Assembly: GCA_002382045.1 (NCBI GenBank)
Contig: DFZJ01000201.1
Coordinates: forward strand, 1-7,888
DNA: 7,888 nt
Direction: 5' to 3'
Origin: Syntrophaceae bacterium UBA4059
Lineage (GTDB): Bacteria > Desulfobacterota > Syntrophia > Syntrophales > Smithellaceae
Translations under genes and position numbers: made by a program
In this document: one piece after another, positions 1-6,371 of the stretch
Position numbering within the stretch: position 1 is the first letter of the stretch
Layout of the letters: the number at the start of each line of letters is the position of its first letter
The notes under the pieces: model-generated
What the model was told of the DNA's origin: nothing
The model's database searches: none
The model's input: only the letters and a program-made list of their open reading frames with translations

Positions 1-2081
1 AACAACACCGGTTCGCGCAGTATCGCCTCCCTTGCCCGAACCGCGCATTCCGCTATTTCCGGATGTGTATCTCTGAGCGAAGCGATCTGCCGCAGATTAT
101 CCGCCGTGCGCAGGATCAATGAAGCCATGTCGCCCTCGGCAATGCCGGTCATCCTGATCATCAAATCCCAGTCCCTTCCCTGCGCCCAGTAATACATCGC
201 TACCCCGGCCGAGGCAAACAGTTTGGCGCCGGTAAAGCCCGCCTCCGTAAGCCGCCTGGAGAGCGGCCGGACAACCAGCAGCATTTTGCGCAGCACGGCC
301 GTCAGTTTATGCGGCAGTTCTTTGGTGACCATTTGGATATCATCGTCCCGGTCATAAGCAAATACCGCAACGGCCGCTGCCAGCAGCTTTTCATTGTCCA
401 TAGGGAAACCGTCTTTGCGCAGACACTCGGCAACCAGAAGCGGATGGTCCAGCCTCAGACGCGATGCCCAGTGACCATCGTCGGTAAGCTTTCCTGCAGC
501 ATCGACAAACCCTTCTTCACACAGGAATTTAAGATGAAGGGAAAAATCCTGCCACAACACATCGGCGGCGGACGCTCCATGATTTTCGGTTTTGTTTTGC
601 TGCCAGGCCGCGAAGGATCTTTCAAATATCTTTTTTACATCGGCAGGCGTCTGTGACAATAAAAGATTAAGAACCATCGCAAAGTCATTTTTCAGCTGGC
701 TGAAAATATCTTCCGGCGGAGCGGACAGCATTTTTTTGATATGCCCCAGATCCATAAACCGGCCGGTGATCGCCAGCATAAAACCGATGTTGTCCTGACC
801 GCGCCTTCCCGCCCTTCCCGTCATCTGGCGAAACTCCGTTGCCGAAAGCGCCGCAAAGTCATGTCCGTTGAACTGGTCGGAATTAAAAAGCACAATGGTT
901 CGCGCGGGAAAATTCACACCTGCGGCAATGGTGGAGGTGGCAAAGATCACCCGCAGGCGTCCCCGGTTCATCATTTCCTCCACCAGCAGCTTCCAGGCCG
1001 GCAACTGTCCGCCGTGATGCGCGGCCAGCCCCGCACCTCTCAGTGCCTTGATCTGACGGTGAGAGCCCAGGCTCGGAAATCGCTCCAGCAGATCGTATAA
1101 ATCATCGTTAAACGCGTCGTTCTCTTTCAGAGGCGTCAGCCCCGACCGGCAGGAAAGCGCCGCGTCGCATTCCGCGCGTGATTTCAAAAAAAAGATGGCC
1201 GGCAGAAGGTTGAAATGCTCCAGCACCCGGATGATGCCCGCGTAATCCGGCGGGCGGCGGCTTCCCAGGTGCCTGAATTCTTCTTTTTTCAAAAACTCAC
1301 AAACCGCGTGCCCGGCTTTTTTACCGTCCAGAAAAGGATGCAGGCAGCCGGACGGATGCATAAATAACGGATAAAGCGGCACGGGACGTTTTTCCTCGCG
1401 GATGACTGTACAGGTTTTGTTGCGGATGGATGAAAGCCAGGACGCAATTTCATCGCCGTTGCCGATGGTGGCCGAAAGCAACAGCAGATTCACCCGCACC
1501 GGCAGGTAAATCATAATTTCTTCCCAGACGACACCGCGGTCAACGTCGCCCAGAAAATGCGCTTCATCCAGAATGACCAGATCGCAATCCAGATCCAGTC
1601 CCTGATGCATGACATCGTAAAGTTGATTGCGCAGAATTTCCGTTGTACCGACAATGATCGGCGCTTCGGTGTTTTCCTTCGTATCGCCGGTGATAATGCC
1701 GACATTTTCGGGATCGAAATGCAGGCCGAACTCCACCCATTTGGAATTGGACAGAGCCTTGAGCGGCGAGGCATACCAGGCGCGACCGCCTTTTTCCATG
1801 ACGGATAAAATGGCTTCGCGCGCAATCCAGGTTTTACCGGAACCGGTCGGGGCAATCACCAGACAATCATTTTCCCTGATGGCGGAAAGCGCCCGAACCT
1901 GAAATTCATCCGGCACAAAAGGCGCGGCCCTCGGCTTGCCGATCTGTGCCAGAACACTCCGCAGCGGCGGGGCAATCTCCGGTTTCATAAAAGAAAACGA
2001 CTCCGGACGTCTTGATTTTCGCTCGGATAACGTATGCTTATGCCGGAAGGGAATCTTTTTTCGAACAGTCTTCTCTTTCAT
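1..2081 (-). CDS. Ski2/HelY-like DEAH-box superfamily 2 helicase, 3' end cut by window
   Basis: ATP-dependent nucleic-acid helicase, presumably a cytoplasmic RNA helicase. The frame is open without a stop from 2081 to base 1, giving 693 codons, and the C-terminus lies outside. Numbering from the 2081 ATG: Walker A APTGSGKT at 77-84, DEAH box in VILDEAHFLGD (D172), motif III SAT at 203-205, motif V region ATSTIAAGVNFPA, and motif VI QMTGRAGRRG at 419-428. The part around EGDMASLILRTADNLRQI (from 649) matches the DSHCT domain that ends Ski2/Mtr4/HelY proteins, so little should be missing. Start is uncertain: ATG 2081 adds a basic 31-residue leader with no clear Shine-Dalgarno, while in-frame ATG 1988 has GGAG 12 bases upstream. 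A weak TTTACC-17-TACAAG promoter (2119 down to 2091) would put the transcript start a few bases before 2081. Family is fairly sure; substrate is unknown. Confidence 0.9.
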   Translation of the reverse strand, partial: MKEKTVRKKIPFRHKHTLSERKSRRPESFSFMKPEIAPPLRSVLAQIGKPRAAPFVPDEFQVRALSAIRENDCLVIAPTGSGKTWIAREAILSVMEKGGRAWYASPLKALSNSKWVEFGLHFDPENVGIITGDTKENTEAPIIVGTTEILRNQLYDVMHQGLDLDCDLVILDEAHFLGDVDRGVVWEEIMIYLPVRVNLLLLSATIGNGDEIASWLSSIRNKTCTVIREEKRPVPLYPLFMHPSGCLHPFLDGKKAGHAVCEFLKKEEFRHLGSRRPPDYAGIIRVLEHFNLLPAIFFLKSRAECDAALSCRSGLTPLKENDAFNDDLYDLLERFPSLGSHRQIKALRGAGLAAHHGGQLPAWKLLVEEMMNRGRLRVIFATSTIAAGVNFPARTIVLFNSDQFNGHDFAALSATEFRQMTGRAGRRGQDNIGFMLAITGRFMDLGHIKKMLSAPPEDIFSQLKNDFAMVLNLLLSQTPADVKKIFERSFAAWQQNKTENHGASAADVLWQDFSLHLKFLCEEGFVDAAGKLTDDGHWASRLRLDHPLLVAECLRKDGFPMDNEKLLAAAVAVFAYDRDDDIQMVTKELPHKLTAVLRKMLLVVRPLSRRLTEAGFTGAKLFASAGVAMYYWAQGRDWDLMIRMTGIAEGDMASLILRTADNLRQIASLRDTHPEIAECAVRAREAILREPVL

Positions 2082-2312
2082 GATGTTTCGCTTGTAGCAC
2101 AATGCCCATTAATGGTAAAGCCTCGACCAATTGCACGTAAAACAATCAATTCCACGCAAGCCGATGTTAAATGTTTTATTCGTTTTTTGATCCGTATTGA
2201 ACGTTTCTTTCAATGAAACAACGTTTTCGGATAACGCCACTCGGAAAAAGGCAGCAGGATCATACATATTATCTCAATAATACTAATATCTTATAAAATA
2301 TTTATGGCTTGT

Positions 2313-2343
2313 TTAACATCTGGCATATTTATTTCATTATATT
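2313..2343 (+). promoter_or_regulatory. Candidate promoter of the small membrane protein gene (weak)
   Basis: TTAACA (2313-2318) and TATATT (2338-2343) resemble -35 and -10 boxes, but the 19-base spacing is long. An alternative pair is TTATCT (2269-2274) with TATAAA (2292-2297) at 17 bases. In such AT-rich DNA neither can be preferred with confidence. Confidence 0.25.
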
Positions 2344-2348
2344 GCCAT

Positions 2349-2370
2349 CAAAGATAGCACAAAGATAGCA
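2349..2370 (+). repeat. Perfect 11-bp tandem repeat (two copies)
   Basis: CAAAGATAGCA occurs at 2349-2359 and again, directly abutting, at 2360-2370. The copies lie between the candidate promoter and the ribosome binding site, so they are probably in the 5' untranslated region. An 11-base period puts both copies on the same face of the helix, which would suit a tandem protein-binding site, but a simple duplication is equally possible. Confidence 0.85.
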
Positions 2371-2390
2371 AACAGACTTTACAGGATTTA

Positions 2391-2396
2391 AGGAGG
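2391..2396 (+). promoter_or_regulatory. Shine-Dalgarno AGGAGG deciding the start of the small gene
   Basis: AGGAGG lies 8 bases before ATG 2405, a standard spacing. A TTG at 2399 in the same frame is only 2 bases from the motif and is not the likely start. Confidence 0.85.
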
Positions 2397-2404
2397 ATTT
2401 GATT

Positions 2405-2680
2405 ATGAAAAAAATTATGCAGACAGCTCTTTTAGTTGGTTTTATTGTTCTGACCACGGCAACTTTCAGCTTTGCCCAGTTCAGCGCTGCCGGAGATGCC
2501 GCTTTCCCCTTCTTCCATTTTGGATGTCTGGTTGTCGGCGGACTCATCATTGTTTCTTTGAAACGCAAATACGATAAGCTCTATTTAAGCGAAGCCATTG
2601 GTACTTTTGCTCTTTATACGATTCTGATTGCTCTTTTCACGGCGCCGGTGGTCGATGCGCTGAAAACCATGTTCAGCTAA
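2405..2680 (+). CDS. Small exported/membrane protein of unknown function (91 aa)
   Basis: I do not recognise a family. The protein begins with a signal-peptide-like segment: MKK, then a hydrophobic core, then a plausible signal peptidase site after SFA (residue 24, next residue Gln25). Two further hydrophobic stretches follow, about residues 34-52 and 64-86, separated by the basic loop KRKYDK (53-58), so the mature form would be a two-helix inner membrane protein with the loop in the cytoplasm by the positive-inside rule. There is a single Cys (41) and no lipobox. The start is fixed by AGGAGG 8 bases upstream. A strong terminator follows, and ppdK has its own promoter, so this is probably a single-gene transcript. 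The excellent ribosome site and the terminator argue for a real, well-expressed gene. No function can be assigned. Confidence 0.8.
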   Translation: MKKIMQTALLVGFIVLTTATFSFAQFSAAGDAAFPFFHFGCLVVGGLIIVSLKRKYDKLYLSEAIGTFALYTILIALFTAPVVDALKTMFS

Positions 2681-2708
2681 ACCCTTCCCTCCATATAGTT
2701 CCAGCAGT

Positions 2709-2741
2709 AAAAGCCCCCGTCCCACCCTGGCGGGGGTTTTT
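2709..2741 (+). terminator. Rho-independent terminator after the small membrane protein gene
   Basis: The stem pairs AAAAGCCCCCG (2709-2719) with CGGGGGTTTTT (2731-2741), including one G-T wobble, around an 11-base loop. The run of T forms the 3' side. It lies 29 bases after the stop codon. Confidence 0.88.
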
Positions 2742-2762
2742 ACTTTTGAGTCGAAAAAATAC

Positions 2763-2791
2763 TTTACAGCATCCGGTATTTCAATTATTAA
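2763..2791 (+). promoter_or_regulatory. Sigma70-type promoter of ppdK
   Basis: TTTACA (2763-2768), a 17-base spacer, then TATTAA (2786-2791). Each box differs from consensus at few positions and the spacing is ideal. Transcription would start near 2798, leaving an untranslated leader of about 50 bases before ATG 2849. It lies downstream of the preceding terminator, which supports an independent ppdK transcript. Confidence 0.6.
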
Positions 2792-2833
2792 ACTCAGCGA
2801 TTGATTTGTTTCAAACTCAAAGAAATTCTTTCT

Positions 2834-2840
2834 AAAGGAG
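2834..2840 (+). promoter_or_regulatory. Shine-Dalgarno AAAGGAG deciding the ppdK start
   Basis: AAAGGAG is 8 bases from ATG 2849, but only 2 bases from the in-frame ATG at 2843 and downstream of the in-frame ATG at 2801. This selects 2849, whose product begins MAKRVYTF, close to the N-terminus of the Clostridium symbiosum enzyme as I remember it (MAKWVYKF). Confidence 0.88.
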
Positions 2841-2848
2841 ATATGAAT

Positions 2849-5800
2849 ATGGCAAAACGTGTTTACACATTCGGGAAGGGCATCAATGAAGGCAGCGCCA
2901 ACATGAAAAACCTTCTCGGCGGCAAAGGAGCAAACCTGGCCGAAATGTCGTCCCTGGGAATTCCGGTACCTGCGGGGTTCACAATCACAACCGAAGTCTG
3001 CGTCGATTTCTATAAAAATAACAAGCAAATGCCCGCAGGCCTGGAAAAAGAAGTGGAAACGGCGTTAAAGAAAGTCGAAAAAACCATGGGGGCAACCTTC
3101 GGCAATCCCGACAATCCTCTTCTGTTATCCGTCCGTTCAGGCGCCCGTGTTTCCATGCCGGGCATGATGGACACCGTCTTAAACCTCGGACTCAACGATG
3201 AAACCGTCCTCGGCATCATCCGCATATCCGGCAATGAGCGATTCGGCTGGGATTCTTACCGCCGTTTCGTCCAGATGTACGGCGACGTTGTCATGGGTCT
3301 GAAACCGGAAGACAAGGATGCCCATGATCCGTTTGAAGAAGTCATGGACAGACTCAAGGCGGAGAAAGGCATCAAGGCCGACCTGGATATGTCCGTTGAT
3401 AATTTAAAAGAACTGGTCGCCCGCTTCAAAAAGCTCATCGTGGAAAAGCTGGGCAAGGAATTCCCGACGGATCCCAAAGAACAGCTCTGGGGCGCCATCG
3501 GAGCGGTGTTTATGTCCTGGAACACGCCGCGCGCCGTCCTCTACCGCAAGATGAACGGCTTTGACGACAAGTGGGGCACCGCCGTCAACGTTCAGGCCAT
3601 GGTCTTCGGCAACCGCGGTGAAAACTGCGCCACCGGCGTTGCTTTTACGCGAGATCCGGCTACGGGTGAAAACCTGTTCTACGGCGAATACCTCATCAAC
3701 GCGCAGGGCGAAGATGTCGTCGCCGGCATCCGCACACCTCAACAGGTCACGGTGGAAGGATCGCGGCGCTGGGCCAAAGACAACAATGTTACCGAAGAAG
3801 ATCGCGCCGCAAAATTTCCTTCTCTTGAAGAATATATGCCGGCCGCGTACAAAGATCTGGTCAATACTTACACGAAGCTCGAACATCACTACAAGGAAAT
3901 GCAGGATATCGAATTCACCATCCAGGATCAGAAACTCTGGATGCTCCAGACCCGCACCGGCAAACGCACGGCCGCTGCCGCCGTCACCATCGCGGTCGAT
4001 ATGGTGGGCGAAAAATTGATCGACAAAAAAACGGCGCTCCTGCGCATCGATCCTTCATCACTCGATCAGCTGCTCCATCCGACCTTTGATCCCGCAGCAG
4101 CCCGCAATGTCATTACCAAGGGATTACCCGCCTCGCCCGGCGCCGGAACCGGCCGGGTTGTCTTCAACGCGGATGACGCGGATGACTGGAACAAACGCGG
4201 CGAGAAAGTCGTTCTCGTGCGCATCGAAACCTCGCCTGAAGACCTCAAAGGCATGAGCGCGGCACAGGGCATTCTGACCCAGCGCGGCGGCATGACCTCG
4301 CATGCGGCGGTTGTCGCGCGCGGCATGGGCAAATGCTGTGTCTCCGGCTGCGGCGATCTGGAAATCAGCTACGCGCAGAAAACCATTAAGGTCAACGGAA
4401 ATGTGATTAAAGAAGGCGATTACATCTCCCTGGACGGCTCCACAGGCGAAGTCATGCTGGGCGAAGTCAAAACCATCGCAGCAGAACTGTCCGGCAATTT
4501 CGGCATCATCATGCAATGGGCCGACGAAGCCAAAAAACTGGGTATCCGCACCAACGCCGACACGCCGCATGACGCCGCCGTCGCCCGCAACTTCGGCGCT
4601 CAGGGCATCGGCCTTTGCCGCACAGAACATATGTTCTTTGAAGGCGACCGCATCAAGGCCGTGCGTGAAATGATTCTGGCCGACAACCTTGACGGCCGCA
4701 AGAAAGCCCTGGCCAAACTGCTGCCGATGCAGCGTGAAGACTTCTACGGCATTTTGAAAGCCATGGAAGGTTACGGCGTCACCATCCGTCTGCTTGATCC
4801 GCCGCTGCATGAATTTGTCCCGCACGAGGCCGAAAGTCAGAAAGAAATGGCCGGGGAGCTGGGCATTTCCGTGGAAGCCGTCAAGGCCAAAGTAGACTCC
4901 CTGCATGAATTCAACCCCATGCTGGGCCACCGTGGTTGCCGCCTGGGCATTTCATATCCTGAAATCACCGAAATGCAGGCGCGCGCGGTTTTCGAAGCGG
5001 CCTGTCAGTTGACGAAAGAAGGAATCGATGCGCGTCCCGAAGTCATGGTACCGCTCGTCGGCACAGTGAATGAACTTGCTTCACAAAAGAAAATCATCGT
5101 CGCCACCGCAGAAAAGGTCATGGAAGAAACAGGCGTGAAAGTCGATTACTCCGTGGGCACCATGATTGAAGTGCCGCGCGCTGCCGTCACCGCCGATGAA
5201 ATCGCAACCGAAGCGGCTTTCTTCTCCTTCGGCACCAATGACCTGACCCAGATGACTTTCGGCTACAGTCGCGACGACGCGGGTAAATTCCTGCCCGAAT
5301 ACGTCGAGAAGAAAATCCTGCCGGTCGATCCGTTCCGCGTCCTTGATCGCGGCGGTGTCGGCCAGCTGGTCCAGATGGCCGTGGCAAAAGGCCGGGGCGT
5401 CAATCCGAAACTGAAGGTCGGTATCTGCGGCGAACACGGCGGAGACCCAAGTTCGATCGAATTCTGCCATCTGACCGGCTTAAATTATGTCAGCTGCTCG
5501 CCCTTCCGGGTGCCCATCGCCCGTCTGGCCGCAGCGCAGGCGGCGTTGAACAATGCAGCACCGGTTAAAAAGGCCGTTGCCCAAGCCGCGGGAAAAGTTA
5601 TGGCCAAGGCGAAAGCGATGGTTAAAACCGCCAAAGCCGTGAAAAAGGCTGTAAGTGTTGCGGTAAAGACGGCTAAAACCAAGCCCGCTGTTAAACCAGT
5701 TGCCAAAAAAGCAGCGCCTAAAAAAGTCACCGCGAAGAAACCGGTTAAAAAGGCTGTGGCAAAGAAAACCGCCCAAAAAAAGGCGGTGGCAAAAAAAGTT

Positions 5801-5875
5801 GCAGTGAAGAAAGCCACGCCAAAAAAAGCAGCCGCTAAAAAACCTGTTGTCAAGAAGACCGCAAAAAAGAAATAA
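2849..5875 (+). CDS. ppdK: Pyruvate, phosphate dikinase with a 106-residue histone H1-like Lys/Ala tail
   Basis: Interconverts pyruvate + ATP + Pi and PEP + AMP + PPi in the cytoplasm, serving gluconeogenesis or PPi-linked glycolysis. The protein has 1008 residues against about 875-900 for the family. In order: N-terminal nucleotide-binding domain with GGKGANLAEM (24-33) and SVRSGAR (94-100); a swivelling phosphohistidine domain with GGMTSHAAVVARGMG, catalytic His485; and a C-terminal PEP/pyruvate barrel with GTNDLTQMTFGYSRDD and GICGEHGGDPSS, catalytic Cys860. Relative to the C. symbiosum enzyme as I recall it there is an extra segment of about 25 residues between the RTPQQVT motif and the IEFTI motif. 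The core ends at ARLAAAQAALNN (residue 902), where the clostridial enzyme ends. Residues 903-1008 are a basic, low-complexity extension. The gene has its own promoter and terminator, so it is probably monocistronic. Enzyme identity is near certain; the role of the tail is unknown. Confidence 0.98.
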   Translation: MAKRVYTFGKGINEGSANMKNLLGGKGANLAEMSSLGIPVPAGFTITTEVCVDFYKNNKQMPAGLEKEVETALKKVEKTMGATFGNPDNPLLLSVRSGARVSMPGMMDTVLNLGLNDETVLGIIRISGNERFGWDSYRRFVQMYGDVVMGLKPEDKDAHDPFEEVMDRLKAEKGIKADLDMSVDNLKELVARFKKLIVEKLGKEFPTDPKEQLWGAIGAVFMSWNTPRAVLYRKMNGFDDKWGTAVNVQAMVFGNRGENCATGVAFTRDPATGENLFYGEYLINAQGEDVVAGIRTPQQVTVEGSRRWAKDNNVTEEDRAAKFPSLEEYMPAAYKDLVNTYTKLEHHYKEMQDIEFTIQDQKLWMLQTRTGKRTAAAAVTIAVDMVGEKLIDKKTALLRIDPSSLDQLLHPTFDPAAARNVITKGLPASPGAGTGRVVFNADDADDWNKRGEKVVLVRIETSPEDLKGMSAAQGILTQRGGMTSHAAVVARGMGKCCVSGCGDLEISYAQKTIKVNGNVIKEGDYISLDGSTGEVMLGEVKTIAAELSGNFGIIMQWADEAKKLGIRTNADTPHDAAVARNFGAQGIGLCRTEHMFFEGDRIKAVREMILADNLDGRKKALAKLLPMQREDFYGILKAMEGYGVTIRLLDPPLHEFVPHEAESQKEMAGELGISVEAVKAKVDSLHEFNPMLGHRGCRLGISYPEITEMQARAVFEAACQLTKEGIDARPEVMVPLVGTVNELASQKKIIVATAEKVMEETGVKVDYSVGTMIEVPRAAVTADEIATEAAFFSFGTNDLTQMTFGYSRDDAGKFLPEYVEKKILPVDPFRVLDRGGVGQLVQMAVAKGRGVNPKLKVGICGEHGGDPSSIEFCHLTGLNYVSCSPFRVPIARLAAAQAALNNAAPVKKAVAQAAGKVMAKAKAMVKTAKAVKKAVSVAVKTAKTKPAVKPVAKKAAPKKVTAKKPVKKAVAKKTAQKKAVAKKVAVKKATPKKAAAKKPVVKKTAKKK
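5555..5872 (+). other. ppdK segment encoding the histone H1-like Lys/Ala/Val tail
   Basis: This codes for residues 903-1008. By count the tail has 38 Lys, 30 Ala, 18 Val, 7 Thr, 7 Pro, 2 Gln, 2 Met, 1 Gly and 1 Ser, with no Asp, Glu, Arg or aromatic residue. Motifs such as AKKP, VKKA, APKK and TPKKAAAKKP recur, as in the C-terminal domains of histone H1, AlgP and Hc1-type bacterial proteins. The Lys density rises toward the C-terminus. The DNA is correspondingly A-rich, with three runs of seven A (5775-5781, 5791-5797, 5821-5827). The 14-mer CCGGTTAAAAAGGC occurs twice, at 5561 and 5741, a sign of growth by internal duplication. Confidence 0.95.
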
Positions 5876-5898
5876 TATTTTCAGCGGATTTTGAATAG

Positions 5899-5944
5899 AA
5901 GACAGCCGGAGCGGCTATATGACTGCTCCGGCTGTCTTATTTTA
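5899..5944 (+). terminator. Rho-independent terminator after ppdK
   Basis: A perfect 14-bp stem pairs AAGACAGCCGGAGC (5899-5912) with GCTCCGGCTGTCTT (5925-5938) around a 12-base loop, followed by the T-rich ATTTTA. It lies 23 bases after the ppdK stop. Confidence 0.9.
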
Positions 5945-6016
5945 ACCCATGGCCAGTGTATCCAATTAACAGTAAGCAAGCAGATTCTTCCATATTTCTG
6001 ACAGCTTTTCTTTTTA

Positions 6017-6214
6017 TCATCGTTCGTCGCCGATAATCGGTTCAATCAGGAAAGGCTTCAGGAGAATCCGCCAATCGGTATCCTTATGCAACTGAGGGTA
6101 TTCTTCGCGGAGCTGCCCGATAACCTTCTTAAAATATCCGGTTACACACCAGAATTCAGCCGGTTCAATGATGTTCCATGCATTCGGCTGGATCTCTGTG
6201 CATAACCTGGTTCA
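6017..6214 (-). pseudogene. C-terminal remnant of an unidentified protein gene
   Basis: On the minus strand a frame of 64 codons runs from just after an in-frame TGA (6212-6214) to a TGA at 6017-6019. It reads like real protein, with a mixed, globular composition: for example NAWNIIEPAEFWCVTGYF and WRILLKPFLIEPIIGDER at the end. There is no ATG or GTG start in it, only an internal TTG late in the frame, and no ribosome site. Just upstream in the same frame is ATG GTT TGA. The simplest reading is the last part of a larger gene whose 5' portion was lost. I do not recognise the family. A chance open frame is possible but less likely given the composition. Confidence 0.45.
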
Positions 6215-6218
6215 AACC

Positions 6219-6252
6219 ATCTTAGCGTAAATGGGTCTCTAAATCTTAGCGT
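6219..6252. repeat. Two direct copies of a 10-mer, 24 bases apart
   Basis: ATCTTAGCGT is found at 6219-6228 and 6243-6252. The repeats sit where the truncated minus-strand frame loses its coding character. Multiple short terminal repeats are seen at ends of some insertion sequences (the IS21 family, for example), so this could be a scar, but no transposase is present to support it. Confidence 0.6.
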
Positions 6253-6371
6253 TCAAGTAGGGAAGACGGTTACTCTGAGCTCACCGTGCTTCTCTCCCTT
6301 TTGTACTATTTTCGGGAATATAATGAAGCAATTTAAAGTGTAATATATTGAATATATTTAAAATAATTAAA

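Larger units (their letters stand above)
2082..2404. other. Divergent intergenic region, no gene
   Basis: This AT-rich gap separates the minus-strand helicase from the plus-strand small membrane protein gene, so it should hold both promoters. It contains an imperfect dyad (2190-2232), AT-rich stretches that could supply -10 elements (for example TATAAA at 2292-2297), an 11-bp tandem repeat at 2349-2370 and a strong Shine-Dalgarno at 2391-2396. I see no convincing coding frame or RNA gene in it. Confidence 0.6.

Noticed and set aside
309..1100. Plus-strand open frames over the helicase gene
   Set aside because: The minus-strand frame has all helicase motifs without interruption, and the plus-strand frames show no domain or ribosome site.
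1511..1855. Minus-strand open frame of 114 codons in another phase within the helicase
   Set aside because: It overlaps the Walker A to DEAH region of the real frame and has Arg/Pro/Trp-rich, unstructured composition typical of an out-of-frame read.
2801..2848. Upstream ATG codons at 2801 and 2843 as the ppdK start
   Set aside because: They lie upstream of or too close to the AAAGGAG at 2834-2840. ATG 2849 has ideal spacing and gives the family N-terminus, and 2801 lies almost at the predicted transcription start.
2761..2848. Riboswitch or structured leader before ppdK
   Set aside because: Only about 50 bases lie between the predicted transcript start and the ATG, with no strong stem or terminator-like structure in them.
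4124..4930. Long minus-strand open frame (268 codons) inside ppdK
   Set aside because: It is the antisense shadow of the conserved ppdK coding sequence, with odd composition rich in His and Phe and no recognisable domain or ribosome site.
5480..5853. Minus-strand frames opposite the Lys-rich tail, rich in Phe and Ala
   Set aside because: Antisense of AAA/AAG and GCN codons inevitably gives Phe/Leu and Ala/Gly/Ser runs that look like membrane protein. The plus-strand frame is continuous with PPDK and explains the sequence.
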